Below are positions 1 through 12,606 of a stretch of DNA of 64,000 nt, one piece after another. Both the position numbers and the translations under genes were made by a program. Below the pieces are notes generated by a model. That model saw only the letters and a program-made list of their open reading frames with translations. It was not told where the DNA came from and searched no databases. Each line of letters begins with the position of its first letter. Within the stretch, counting starts at the first letter, position 1. The stretch covers positions 6,634,001 through 6,698,000 of the forward strand of contig NC_083567.1 of the NCBI RefSeq assembly GCF_019925205.1, written 5' to 3'. This DNA comes from Metopolophium dirhodum (Eukaryota > Arthropoda > Insecta > Hemiptera > Aphididae).

Positions 1-34
1 TATTTATCAGTTATCTCCTCTAGTCCTCTACAAC

Positions 35-690
35 CATAGACCATATACTCATGATAAAGAAAAGAGGTATGTCAGCAACTTTGTGATACGCATATCTGCA
101 ATTTTTCTTTTCTCCATAATGTTTAAAACCATGGTGTTAGAAGATAAGTTCGGACAACTATACATCATCAGCATTACGCTTAGTGAGACAAATCCATTTC
201 AAAATTTGGCTGCTATACAATTGAGCGCTGTCCTCCAGACTTTTTTTGAGGTCATGGCATTATAGTATTATACAAGTTTAAAATAACCTTCGACCATATA
301 AACGAGCTAGTTTATTATAAACCAACTAGTTTATATGATCGGAGAAAATAATATAATAATATAGTCCATAAAAATAACCCCGAATGCCATATAAATATTG
401 TTCTTAACCTCAAAATAAGTCTAACCGGTAGCGCTTTTGCGGCAACTTGGAAAATATTTTTGCCTCATTAAGCGGAAATATTGTAATAGGCGGGAGGGTG
501 TGAAGTTGTCCGACCTTATCTTCTAAGACCGTGTTTAAAACATAGACACTTATAATAAAATTTACGGAGAAAAGCAATAAGGCTGGCAGGCGCATAGGAA
601 ACACATAGGATAAAGTGGAGATGCGTAAACAAGATTCAAATTTGGAAAGTTGCTGACATATCTTTTCTTATCATGCCTATACTCATAGAC
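35..690. repeat. Imperfect long inverted repeat (foldback-like element)
   Basis: The left arm (about 49-165) and the reverse complement of about 505-675 share recognisable blocks in the same order. These are a CATGATAA..GAAAAGA block, TATGTCAGCAACTTT, GCTTTTCTCC/CTTTTCTCC, GTTTTAAA-AC and TTAGAAGATAAG-TCGGACAACT. The right arm carries roughly 70 extra bases. The centre (about 285-345) holds a smaller hairpin around agctagtttat / aactagtttat. No transposase reading frame is visible. It is best read as a decayed non-autonomous foldback or MITE. The outer ends are uncertain: a related motif near 1040-1062 (reverse complement ATAGACCTTATGCTCAT against ATAGACCATATACTCAT at 32-48) may mean the element once reached about 1065. 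Confidence 0.6.
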
Positions 691-699
691 AGAGCATTA

Positions 700-1440
700 C
701 AGGTTGGTGGTCACAGCCATCATCATAGCAATGTTGTCATTTCTGACAACATAAAATATGTTTATTCGCATATTTATACAATATATTATTAAAACATAAA
801 ATTAAAAATGTATATTTTTTTAAAAAAAAGCATCGTTACCATGATATATTATTATTCATTCAGAAACAATATAATTTTTGTGTAATATTCATCAATCCAG
901 TATCATACAATAATAGTTAAGACTTAATAACCGATCGCCCAACCTGAAATTCTATTGCGCATGTGCGTAGTAATTGAATAATAGTCGAACAGCACAGTCA
1001 CATGGGCTTGCTGGAACGAAGCCCGTGCTCCGTCTATGACTTATGAGCATAAGGTCTATAACCTCAAACTCAAACATTTGACCACTGTGATACTATAGCA
1101 TTATTTATAACTGTTTTGAAATTAAATAACATAGTGTTACATACTTATACATACATGCACACACTGGCTCGGTTGCTACAGCTTCTCTTGCCCTAAAATA
1201 TATTTGCCCCTAACGGTATAAATGTGCTTTAATTACTCTACCTTAAATTAATGTGAATTTTGAAGACGAAAGTTACAATTATCTCATAACGTTGTTGGTA
1301 GATCTATTATTTATAAAATAATTATAACAATCATAAAGAATACATTTAAAGCAGCCATAAAGGAAATAGGTTAGTCAGTTTGAGCAGCTTTGTTTATACA
1401 TTATTAGTTTATTATTTATTTACTAGAATTAACGCCAAAC
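700..1440. other. A+T-rich stretch without recognisable genes
   Basis: No supported coding exon. It may include the far end of the inverted-repeat element (see 1040-1062). Otherwise it is A+T-rich DNA with short runs and no clear motif. Confidence 0.5.
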
Positions 1441-1479
1441 GGCTTTTGGGACAATTTAAATCAATTTAGATCAATATTT

Positions 1480-4400
1480 CCTTCAATAAGCCCATTAATA
1501 AAACAACAACTGGAGATATCACGACGTTCAGTTAACGATTTAAGACCAAGAATATTGCTGTTATGATTATAGTCGTGGGGGGTTGGGAAAATTGAGGTGG
1601 TAACTGGCAGAACTCAGAAAACGATTCTGAACTTTATCAAAATGCCGGTATGTCCCAATTAAGGTATAAAGGGGCAAAACAACAGCCCCTTATTCTAATA
1701 ACGACCTTACTAGAGAGCTATACATTAAGAAAAACATTTGGGAGAACCGAAGTTCGATGAATGACGCCTTATAAAACCTAGTACTCGGAGGACTTTGCAA
1801 ACAATAAAATCAATATGAGATCGAAAATAAAGTGAGGGAACTTAGATGAAGTCCAAATCCTTAACTTCAGTAACGCGTACAAGGGAGAAAGAATTAAACT
1901 TAATAAATTCCCTGGTGCGATGAAATGTCATAACTTTACATTTATGAGTATTAATGGTGAGCCCCACCAAATTACACCATTTAGCAAATTTGGCTGAAAC
2001 GTTCTGGAGAAATGAACAGTCATCAAGAGACGAAATAGCATAGAACATTTTGGCATCATCAGCAAACAGTAAAATACGACATCGAGTAATTTGTGAGCAT
2101 ACAGAGTTGATGAAAATATTGAAAAGAAGGGGACCTAAGTGGCTCTTATGGAACACCAGAAGAGGCTTAAAACAATTTGGAAGCTTACCAAAGAGATTAA
2201 GGAACTGCCAACGATCGCTCAAGTAAGACTTTAATCAAGACAAGAGTGGATCGCCCACTCCGAGTTGGTCTAGAAAAAAAAACAAGGTACCGAGGTCGAG
2301 TGTATCGAATGCTTTTGAGAAGTTAGTGCAAATGTCGTCACCTTGGCACTTAGAATTAAATGATTCATGTAGATAAGAACTAGGATAAAACTAAGGACTA
2401 CTAAAGTCGAATGCACTGGTAACGGTTTAGCGACTAGGGAAAAAGCCATGTGTCCGGAGAAAGTGTCGACAAAAATGACCTTTCAATACTTTAGGTCCGA
2501 TTGATTCGAATATTTTACGTAAAAATGGGAGGACAGATATAGGTTTGTAGTTGGTAATATCTGCCGGATTTCCTGATTTTAAAATTGGAGTAACGCGGCT
2601 GCATTTCCAAATGGAGATAAATATCCCTTCAGTAAGTGATTTATTAAAAATGGTAGTTATCGGTTAACTGAGTGCGTCGTGGCAGTGATGTAAAATAGTG
2701 ACAGCAACTCCATCAAGACCTCAACTACGGGTATTTGATAACGATATAAGAGATGCAAAGACCTTATCAATTGAAATAGAGATATGAGAAGGAAGAAAAG
2801 AGAATTGACCGGAAGTATTAGGAAGTAGATCGGTTTTAGATTTAACACGTGTGTCAACAAAAACGGAGGAAAAGTAAGAGGCAAACAAATTTACAACTTG
2901 GTCATTGGAAGCCTTGATTTCACCAAGACGGACTTCTTTTGAATGGTGCTACCCGCTTGGAGATTGCGTACAAATTCCCAAAGAGATTGTGGTTTCTTGC
3001 GTAACTGGTCTTGCAGAGAAACCATGTAGTTGTTGTATAAGCGTTTTGATTCAAATTTGCAGCGAACACGTAACAGTGAAAAATCAGAGTAGTTTTTGGC
3101 ACCACTTAAAGCTTTATATTTTTTATGTGTTTGTTTTTTCATTGAGAGAAGGTCTTTTATGTTTAGGGAAATGATAATTTACAAAATATGCGTAAAGGCA
3201 CAAGTCCGGTGATAATTTCTAAAATTTTGTTCTACAGTAGTACCTACTGCTGATTTATCAGCTAATTAAGATGCTAATTCTCTAACCCAAATTGTTGATA
3301 TTAGATCAGCAAGGATACTAGGGTAATCAGGTCTAGCGAAATCGTGAAACGAATGTTGGGTATCAAGCATATGTGAAAAAGGAGGAAATGCGCAATAGAT
3401 GGATAGCGCTGGATGATATGAGTCGCAAGCGATAAGAGTTTCTAAAGACTGTTCTACTTTTGTAATGATATACATACAATATATATATATATATATCATA
3501 TTTAATTATACTTTCTTATCGAACGACATTATAATATTACATATTATACATACAATTAAATTAGATATCAAATTATATTCGTTACATTAAATTACTATCG
3601 TTCACATCAATTTATATAATAACTTTAATTAATAACATTTAGAATTAAGACAATAAATGAAATGTCATATCAGATATAATTATAATTACACACACACACA
3701 AAATGTCACATATAAGGAGGCTGGTTATTACCCGTCTCAGCGGCAGCTCCAGCCACGAAAGTGTACATCTCATTATTATCATACCTTTTGTATAGATGTT
3801 AAAAAAGTGAGTTTGAAGACTACGCAGACATTCTATGCAAAAGGATATTATTATAAAATAAATTAACCATTATATTAAGTGTCAATGTTATATATTGAAT
3901 AAATAAAGTCAATACTTATAAACCAATAAAAGGTGATTTTTATTATTTGAAAGTGTTTATTTTATAACTATAATCTCGACAAAGAAGTCGTCATAAGGAG
4001 CAAAAAGGTAATATATCAATACATAACATAATTTAGTAGTTAATGATTGTATTAGTGACGGTAACCGTTTACGGTTATTTCTAGTCTATTTCTAATCATT
4101 ACACTTTGGCAGAAACATCACTGGAAAAAACTAAGTCAAAAAAAGAGCCATTTTTATTAGGAATATTGTTCATTTTGTGAAAATTTATTAGACTGTATTG
4201 GTCGCCCACCATTCAAACTTTATCAGAAACTCTGTACACGAGACCAGAATTATCGTTGGCTCAGCTAACCATAGGTAAAGTATAATCATCGAGAACTATG
4301 CCAAAATTGACATCCTCTAATTGCCAAACTTGATCTAGAGACCTTGCGTATGACTCTCATAAATAAAATTATTAGAACTCGGAGGAAGGTAGACACGTGC

Positions 4401-4798
4401 TAGGAGACCAATGGGGCCATCCGGAATAGAGATGGACACAAATAATTATTGTTAAACGTCAACATTAGATGATATAATACGGTTAGGACACAACACATTC
4501 TTCGGAGTTATTAAGACCCCTCCACCCCGTCTACTTTCACCATGGATTTCAACCATAACTAAAAATGTTATAGCCATGGAGACCTAACTCGGCATTTGTT
4601 AAATCCTCGGTAAGCTAAGTTTCAGTTAAAATAGAGACGTTAAAAGATTATAAAGCAATATTTGTATGGAGAATTTGTAATTTCGTAAGAAGGCCGCGTA
4701 TATTTTGATTAAATCATTATTTGAAATAGAAGTATCTGGATTAGAACTTAAATTAATACGATTGGGGGCATATTTAGATTTAAAATCGATTAAGTCAA
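1480..4798 (-). mobile_element. Degenerate Jockey-type non-LTR retrotransposon (LINE)
   Basis: Read on the minus strand, this is a broken LINE ORF2 in the expected order. At about 4700-4500 are remnants of the AP endonuclease (RGLLTKLQ.LHTNI, VSILTET.LTEDL, then GGGVLITPKN after a frame change). At 3142-2891 is the linker (RCKFESKRLYNNYMVSLQ, LWEFVRNLQ). From 2884 comes the start of reverse transcriptase. At 2222-1842 are the RT core blocks HLGPLLFNIFIN and the catalytic LLFADDAKMF, then WCNLVGLTINTHKCKVMTFHR. Near 1740-1690 is SLVRSLLE.GAV. Frameshifts and stops separate the pieces, so it is a dead copy. Its 5' end at about 4798 abuts a family X repeat, which appears to have inserted there. 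No target-site duplication was identified. Confidence 0.85.
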
Positions 4799-4808
4799 AT
4801 AAAAAAAA

Positions 4809-5461
4809 GGTGGGTAAGTGGATGTCGCTCTGCTGTACAGTAGGTTACAAATGGGTCACTGTAATGGATGGTGTTAAATTTGAATTCAATGATATCATAT
4901 CATGGTGTAAGAAAAACGACTCTGAGCGAAAACAGTCAGTCAGCCTATGATATTACCAAGTATATTTGATGATATTTTTGTAAATAAAGTAATTTATATA
5001 TAACCTATTTACGTGGAGCCTTGTTTTAAATTTTCAATCCTTAGCCATAAAAGTTAAACATTTTATACATTTTTAACTACAAAATAATTAATAATTTAAA
5101 AATGGAAATTGACAATATCCGTAAACAGCTCAAAAAGAGTCAAAATATTTGGAAAATGTTATGGTGTATAGGAAATGCAATTATAAACATTCAGTCAATA
5201 TTTCATGTACCTGCGGTCATTTGTTTTAGAGTTACACCAAAAACCAAAATCGATTTTCTCGAAAACAGATTTTGCGTAAAAATTCCCGTTTTTCCTTAAT
5301 TTTTCTTTTGTTTTTCACGTCGCTTTTGAAAACTACTTGAAAATTTTTATTTTTGACCCCCCAAAATACCAACTAGATTCACTTTCCTATCAGAAAAGTT
5401 ACTGTTGAAGAAAATCCAAGCACTTTTACTGTCCTAGAAGGTGATGACAGACACAAAAATA
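4809..5461 (+). repeat. Family X repeat, copy A (internally deleted)
   Basis: It starts after an A8 run with GGTGGGTAAGTGGATGTCGC, followed by the family's 5' block: GCTGTACAGTAGG, TGGATGGTGTTAAATTTGAA, the ATGATAT..ATCAT palindrome and CTCTGAGCGAAAACAGTCAG. It then jumps from the TAAAAGTTAAACATTTT block to GACAATATCCGTAAACAGCTC, missing several hundred bases that the full copy at 57967-59742 has. It runs on to GACACAAAAATAAA, where copy B begins. Short open frames in it are repeat sequence, not genes. Confidence 0.8.
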
Positions 5462-5463
5462 AA

Positions 5464-8342
5464 GTGGATGTCGCTCAGCTGTACAGTAGGTTACAAGTGG
5501 GTCACTGTAATGGATGGTGTTAAATTTGAATACAATGATATAATATCATTGTATAAGAAAAACGATTCTGAGCGAAAACGGTCAGTCAGCCTATGATTTT
5601 ACCAAGTATATTTGATAATATTATTGGGAATAAAGTAATTTATATATAACCTATTTACGTGGAGCCTTGTTTTAAATTTTCAATCCTTAGCCATAAAAGT
5701 TAAAAATTTATAAATTTTTAACCACAAAATAATTAATAAATTATAAATTTGATAAATGTTATCAAAATTTGAACTTTAAATGCTTATAAAAAAAAATTGT
5801 GCATATGTATTTTTAATATTTTTCAACTGCTATTAGAACGATATAACAGGAGCCTTATATTAAATTTTCACGCTTTTATACCCAACAAATAAAAATTTAT
5901 TGATATTTATAGAAAAAAAAAATAAAAAAATTGAAAACTGACAATGTCCGTAAACAGCTCAAAAAGAGTCAAAATATTTTCAACATTTTATGGTGTATAG
6001 AAAATGCTAATATAAACATTCAGTGAAATTTTCAAGTATCTACAGTCATTCGTTTTTTAATTACAATAAAATAAGAAAATTGTTACATGAGAAATCTAGT
6101 GAATATCAAACGTTGTAAAAATATAAATTTCAGACGCTCATAAAAATTTAATTTAAGTTTCTTGTAGACATTTTAGATTCTGAGCGAAGCGATGAATGTA
6201 TTGATTCTACAATGATGTGTGTTTTTTTTTTATTTTTTTATTTATTTTTTTATTTATTTTTTTATTTTTTTTTATTTTTGTGTCTGTCATCACCTTTTAG
6301 GACAGTAAAAGTGCTTGGATTTTCTTCAATAGTAACTTTTCTGATAGGAAAGTGAATCTAGTTGGTACTTTGGGGGGTCAAAAGTAAAATTAAGGAAACA
6401 CGGGAATTTTTACGCAAAATCTGTTTTGGTTTTTGTCGTAACTCTAAAACAAATGACCGTAGGGACATGAAATTTTGACTGAATGTTTATATTAGCATTT
6501 TCTATACACCATAAAATTTACAAAATATTTTGACTCTTTTTGAGCTGTTTACGGCCATTGTCAGTTTTCAATTTTTTTAGTTTTTTTTTCTATAAATATC
6601 AATAAAATTTTATCTGTTGAGTAAAAAAGCTTGAAAATTTAATAGAAGGCTCCTAGGTTATTGTTTCAAAGGCAGATGAAAAAAATTAAAAATCCTTAGT
6701 CACAGTTTTTAATTATAAGCATTTAAAGTTCAAATTTTGACAAAATACGGAAAAATCACGAAAAATAGCAAATTATTTTGATGAGAATTCATAAAAATTT
6801 TTCTTTTTAAATCTAAGATTTGAAAATGTAATATAAGATTACTCATAAGTTTGTCTACCTTTATCAAAAAAAAAATGTCTAGAAGAAACTTAAACTAAAT
6901 TTTTATGAGCGTCTGAAATTTATATTTTTACAACATTTGATATTTACTCGATTTCTCATGTAACAATTTTCTTATTTTATTGTAATTAAAAAACGAATGA
7001 CTGTAGATACTTGAAAATTTCACTGAATGTTTATATTAGCATTTTCTATACACCATAAAATGTTGAAAATATTTTGACTCTTTTTGAACTGTTTACGGAC
7101 ATTGTCAGTTTTCAATTTTTTTAGTTTTTTTTCTATAAATATCAATAAATTTTTATTTGTTGGGTAAAAAAGTGTGAAAATTTAATATAAGGCTCCTGAT
7201 ATATCGTTCTAATAGCAGTTAAAAAATATTAAAAATACATAGGCACAATTTTTTTTTTATAAGCATTTAAAGTTCAAATTTTGACAACATTTATCAAATT
7301 TATAATTTATTATAAATTATAAATTTTTAACTTTTATGGCTAAGGATTGAAAATTTAAATCAAGGCTCCACGTAAATAGGTTATATATAAATTACTTTAT
7401 TCACAATAATATCATCAAATATACTTAGTAAAATCATAGGCTGACTGACCGTTTTTGCTCAGAATCGTTTTTCTTATACATTGATATTATATCATTGAAT
7501 TCAAATTTAACACCATCCATTACAGTGACCCACTTGTAACCTACCGTACAGCAGAGCGACATCCACTTATCCACCTTTTTTTTTTTTGATAAAGGTAGAC
7601 AAACTTATGAGTAATCTTATATTACATTTTCAAATCTTAGATTTAAAAAGAAAAATTTTTATGAATTCTCAACTCAAAATAATTTGCTAATTTTCGTGAT
7701 TTTCCCGTATTTTGTCAAAATTTGTACTTTAAATTCTTATAAATAAAAACTGTGACTAAGGATTTTTAATTTTTTTCATCTGCCTTTGAAACAATAACCT
7801 AGGAGCCTTCTATTAAATTTTCAAGATTTTTTACTCAACAGATAAAATTTTATTGATATTTATAGAAAAAAAAACTAAAAAACTGAAAACTGACAATGGC
7901 CGTAAACAGCTCAAAAATAGTCAAAATATTTTGTAAATTTTATGGTGTATAGAAAATGCTAATATAAACATTCAGTCAAAATTTCATGTCCCTACGGTCA
8001 TTTGTTTTAGAGTTAGACCAAAAACCAAAATCGATTTTCTCGAAAACAGATATTGCGTAAAAATTCCCGTTTTTCATTAATTTTTCTTTTGTTTTTCACG
8101 TCGCTTGTGAAAACTACTGGGAAATTTTTACTTTTGACCCCCCAAAGTACCAACAAGATTCACTTTCCTATCAGAAAAGTTACTATTGAAGAAAATCCAA
8201 GCACTTTTACTGTCCTAAAAAGTGATGACAGACACAAAAATAAAAAAATAAATAAAAAATAAAAAATAAATAAAAAATAATATAAAAAAAAAACACACAC
8301 ATCATTGTAAAATCAATACATTCATCGTTCCACTCAAAATCT
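5464..8342 (+). repeat. Family X repeat, copy B, split by a nested copy
   Basis: The 5' half is 5464-6174, starting GTGGATGTCGCTCAGCTGTA. The 3' half is 7588-8342, resuming at GATAAAGGTAGACAAAC and ending CATTCATCGTTCCACTCAAAATCT. In an unbroken copy (around 9830-9860) the same join reads TCTAGACAT, a T run, then GATAAAGGTAGAC. Copy C has therefore inserted into this T run. The A-rich zone at 8235-8300 (AAAATAAATAAA repeats) is part of the family. It abuts copy A upstream. Confidence 0.8.
6175..7575 (-). repeat. Family X repeat, copy C, nested in copy B in reverse
   Basis: On the plus strand it starts AGATTCTGAGCGAAGCGATG (the family's 3' end, reversed) and ends CATCCACTTATCCACC (the family's 5' end, reversed). 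Flanks are the TTTT and T12 halves of copy B's own T run. Being bounded by known sequence on both sides, it defines the two ends of the family: GGTGG at one side and CTCAGAATCT at the other. Length is about 1.4 kb, with no long open frame. Confidence 0.8.
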
Positions 8343-8349
8343 AACAGCT

Positions 8350-8753
8350 TGTAAATAGACGTCGCTCTGCTGTACAGTATTTTACAAATGGGTCAATGTA
8401 TAATGGATTGTATTAAACTTAAATTCAATGATATAATATCATTGTATAAGAAAAACGATTCTGAGCGGGGACGGTTTGTCAATCTGGATATTTTATATTG
8501 GTTTTATTTATTATAGCCTGTAAGTTGAATTAATTATATAATATTATTATTTTTTATTCATTTATATGGTGATAAACAAATCGTTAGAAATTAAAATCCC
8601 ATTTTTTTGTAATTTGTCGATGGTTTTACCCGTGGAATTAAATAATTATTGAGAAAATTGAAAAATTACCTTTAAAGTACCATCTTGATACTGGATAAAA
8701 AACAAATAAACACCATTGTAAAACCACTAGCATCCTCGCTCCGCTCAGAATCT
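8350..8753 (+). repeat. Short family X-related element (about 400 bp)
   Basis: It has the family 5' block (GACGTCGCTCTGCTGTACAG, ATGGATTGTATTAAACTTAA, the ATGATATAATATCAT palindrome, CGATTCTGAGCG) and the family 3' end (CATCCTCGCTCCGCTCAGAATCT). The roughly 250 bp between them differs from the long copies. This suggests a short non-autonomous derivative sharing only the ends. Confidence 0.65.
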
Positions 8754-8756
8754 AAA

Positions 8757-9040
8757 ACATTGATAATAATCAAAAAGAACACACATCAATACATCATTAT
8801 TATAAGACCAATAATATATATTATATATGCTTAATACTGCGTTTTTAAGTTTATTTTTTGGAGTTCTTTTGGATTTTTTTAGGGAATTTTTTGTGTTATT
8901 TAGGTTACCTACATCCTATTTCTAGTCATATTACGTATATATATTTGCCAAAATATATTTTTTTGTTTTACTGTTATAGTTATAATATTAAAATATACCA
9001 GGTCATTATTTTATTATATTCTTTTATTGATTATTCATTA
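8757..9040. other. Unassigned A+T-rich spacer
   Basis: Mostly A and T with no motif that I recognise. A 66-codon open frame at 8858-9058 has the composition expected of non-coding A+T-rich DNA and is not called. Confidence 0.4.
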
Positions 9041-9042
9041 TT

Positions 9043-9100
9043 TCATTCATTATTTTGAAAATGTAATACAAGATTTTCCATAAGTTTGTCTATCTTTAAC
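9043..9100 (-). repeat. Family X fragment, reverse orientation
   Basis: TTTTGAAAATGTAATACAAG and CATAAGTTTGTCTATCTTTA are the reverse complement of the internal block that follows the family's T run. The next copy (E) begins straight after, in the A run. This is the same internal site used by copy C. Confidence 0.6.
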
Positions 9101-9108
9101 AAAAAAAA

Positions 9109-10138
9109 GGTGGATAAGTGGATGTCACTCTGCTGTACAGTAGGTTACAAGTGGGTCACTGTAATGGATGGTGTTAAATTTGAATTCAATGATATAATAT
9201 CATTGTATAAGAAAAACGAATCTGAGCGAAAACGGTCAGTCAGCCTATGATATTACCAAGTATATTTGATGATATTATTGTGAATAAAGTAATTTATATA
9301 TAACCTATTTATGTGGAGCCTTGTTATAAATTTTCAATCCTTAGCCATAAAAGTTAAACATTTTATACATTTTTAACTACAAAATAATTAATAAATTATA
9401 AATTTGATAAATGTTGTCAACATTTGAACTTTAAATGCTTATATAAAAAAATTATGCCTATGTATTTTTAATATTTTTCAACTGCTATTAGAACGATATA
9501 TCAGGAGCCTTATAGTTATTAAATTTTCACGCTTTTTTACCCAACAAATGAAATTTTATTGATTATTATAGAAAAAAAAAACTAAAAAAATTGAAAACTG
9601 ACAATGTCCGTAAACAGCTCAAAAAGAGTCAAAATATTTTCAACATTTTATGGTGTATAGAAAATGCTAATATAAACATTCAGTGAAATTTTCAAGTATC
9701 TACAGTCATTCGTTTTTTAATTACAATAAAATAAGAAAATTGTTACATGAGAAATCAAGTAAAATAAATATCAAATGTTGTAAAAATATAAATTTCAGAC
9801 GCTCATAAAAATTTAATTTAAGTTTCTTCTAGACATTTTTTTTTTGATAAAGGTAGACAAACTTATGAGTAATCTTATATTACATTTTCAAATCTTAGAT
9901 TTAAAAAAACAATTATTATGAATTCTCAACTCAAAATAATTTGCTAATTTGCGTGATTTTTCCGTATTTTGTCAAGATTTAAACTTTAAATGCTTATAAA
10001 TAAAAACTATGACTAAGGAGTACCTAAGGATTTTTAATATTTTTCAAATATCATTGTAACAATATAGTTGGGGCCTTGTATTAAATGTTCAAGCTTTTTT
10101 ACCCAACAAATAAAGTTTTATTGACATCCATAGAAAAA
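9109..10138 (+). repeat. Family X repeat, copy E, 3'-truncated
   Basis: It starts GGTGGATAAGTGGATGTCAC after an A8 run. It continues colinearly with the full copy through the intact T run near 9832-9845, then stops at CCATAGAAAAAAA, where copy F begins. The rest of copy E is not found after copy F. Confidence 0.75.
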
Positions 10139-10140
10139 AA

Positions 10141-11010
10141 GGTGGGTAAATGGATGTCGCTTTGCTGTACAGTAGGTTACAAGTAGATCACTGTAATGGA
10201 TGGTGTTAAATTTGAATTCAATGATATAATATCATTGTATGAGAAAAACGATTCTGAGCGAAAACCGTCAGTCAGCCAATGATTTTACCAAGTATATTTG
10301 ATGATATTATTGTGAATAGAGTAATTTATATATAACCTATTTACGTGGAGCCTTGTTTTAAATTTTCAACCCTTAGCCATAAAAGTTAAAAATTTATAAA
10401 TTTATAACCACAAAATAATTAATAAATTATAAATTTGATAAATGTTGTCAAAATTCGATCTTTAAATGCTTATAAAAAAAATTGTGCCTTAGGATTTATA
10501 ATATTTTTCATCTGCCTTTGAAACAATATACTAGGAGCCTTCTATTAAATTTTCAAGCTTTTTTAGCCAACAAATAAAATTTTATTGATATCTTTAGAAA
10601 AAAAACTAAAAAAAATGGAAAATGAAAATGTCCCTAAACAGTTCAAAATAAATCAAAATATTTTGAAAATGTTATAGTGTATAGAAAATGCAAATATAAA
10701 CAACCAGTGAAATTTTCAAGTATCTACGGTCATTTGTTTTAAAGTTACACCAAAAACCAAATTCAATTTTGTGTAAAAATTCCCGTTTTTTCTTAATTTT
10801 TCTTTTGTTTTTCCTGGCGCCTTTGAAAACTATTGGGAATTTTAATTTTGACCTCCCAAAAGTACCAACTAGATTCACTTTCCCATCGAACAAGATACTG
10901 AAGTTGAAAATCGAAGCATTATTTCGACTACTAATCGTGTACACAGACACTAAAATAAAAAAACACACATCATTGTAAAATCAATACATTCATCGCTTCG
11001 CTCAGAATCT
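10141..11010 (+). repeat. Family X repeat, copy F, internally deleted
   Basis: It starts GGTGGGTAAATGGATGTCGC in the A run of copy E and ends CATTCATCGCTTCGCTCAGAATCT, followed by an A-rich run. Its 3' third (AAAATTCCCGTTTTTTCTTAA, then CTTTCCCATCGAACAAGATA) matches the 57967-59742 copy more closely than copies A-D. At least two subfamilies are therefore present. Confidence 0.75.
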
Positions 11011-11014
11011 AAAA

Positions 11015-12600
11015 ATAAAAAAAAAATAAAAAAATACGGGGGGGAAATGTCCGTCATTCATATTAACTAATCCATATACAATTTCTGAGTTGATTCTTAA
11101 CCAATAAAAAAAAAATTTCTGAAAACGAATTTTAATTCACCGTGAAGTTTACTTACATACCGTATCTTCACATATAATAATTTTTTTTTTGTGTTAAATA
11201 TTATTAATATTTTAAAATATGAGTTCAAATTAAAAAATTAAAAAATGTCGTTTACATAAACCCTTAACAAATTCAAATACGATTTCAGGAGTTGATTGGT
11301 ATGATGGTCTGTACAAATGTACAATTGGCATAAAATATTAATATATATTTTAGTGGAAGATAGAATATCCTTATAAAATTTTCCAATCAGTTTATTAAAA
11401 AAAATTTTGTTAAGCAGTTGAATGCTTGGGACCATAAGTGAATTAACTAGAGAATGGCAGTATGGTTAAATTAAGTACAAGTTACAATTGTCCATGCCGT
11501 CAACTACATTTTACATACAATTTACTGTATTATTAACTATTTTCTTACTATCTTTTAATTTATCAATATTAATATTTAAGTTTGAATTTACTAATTTATT
11601 AAAAAAATATTATTACCAGTATTAATAATTACCCAACATTATGTAATTTGTATATTATTATTTATTTGTACTATGCTCGTTACTTCCATGCTAGGATGAA
11701 AGTACTGAGTTTTCTTCTGCATATATTGATTATATCAATCTAATGTCAAACAGCTGATACAATTTACAAATTATTATTAGGTTTCATAATACATAAAACT
11801 CAAATCAAAAAATGTATGTTGCATATTTAATGATTTCATTTTATGTTTTTAGCGCATCAAATTCCAGCCCTGATAATAATAAAAAATGTAATATGTCTTG
11901 TCTAATAATGAAAATATGTCATATAACATTATTTTAGAAACAATATTAAAAATCCAGAGAGCAGCAGCTATTAGTTATATGCTTCCTGAACCTAGATCAC
12001 GGAGTAACATCAAACTTTATAATTTAACAATTTAACATGGCATATTTTCAAAAGTCGAAACATAACACGACATTTAAAATATTTAAAAACAAATTGTTAT
12101 GCTTGTTATTAAATTTGATATTGTATAACTTTTTAATATTGTATTTTGATCAACTTCAAAACTTTGTTGCTGAATGCAAAAGAACCACAAACTAAATAAA
12201 TCAAGAACAATTTTTCATTTAGTCAATGGTATAATACGCAAAGTCAGTTATATTTGTTTATACCATTGAATTGAATTTTGATAGTCAAAATATGAATAAA
12301 TTAAGTTTAAAAAAATGAAATAAAAAATAGCGTCTTAAAGGTAATATATACACAAATGCACATTTTCTGATTCTAATACAAAAAAAATCAACACTGAGGA
12401 ATGAATGTTTGTCATTGGAAAGGAAGGGAGAAGGCAGGAGAACATACACATACAGCACAATCAATAGTAGTTACAGTACAAAGTTTCCGAACAATTTAAA
12501 AAAAACATATAGAGGTAGTTAATTAAGTGTTTTTGCACAAAAAAATGTTACAAGACACAAACAAAAATTCAATTTTTTTTTAGGGTAAAGCAACGGAAAG
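11015..12600. other. Intergenic A+T-rich DNA and BCL7 3' flank
   Basis: No supported exon. Plain A+T-rich sequence, with a C/G-poor 3' flank of BCL7 at the right end. No confident poly(A) signal was chosen for BCL7. Confidence 0.45.
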
Positions 12601-12606
12601 GAAAAC

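Noticed and set aside
8053..10978. Small recurring frame (starting MRKNSRF or MCKNSRF) in family X copies
   Set aside because: It recurs only because the repeat recurs. It differs in frame integrity between copies and is too short and A+T-biased to be called a gene.
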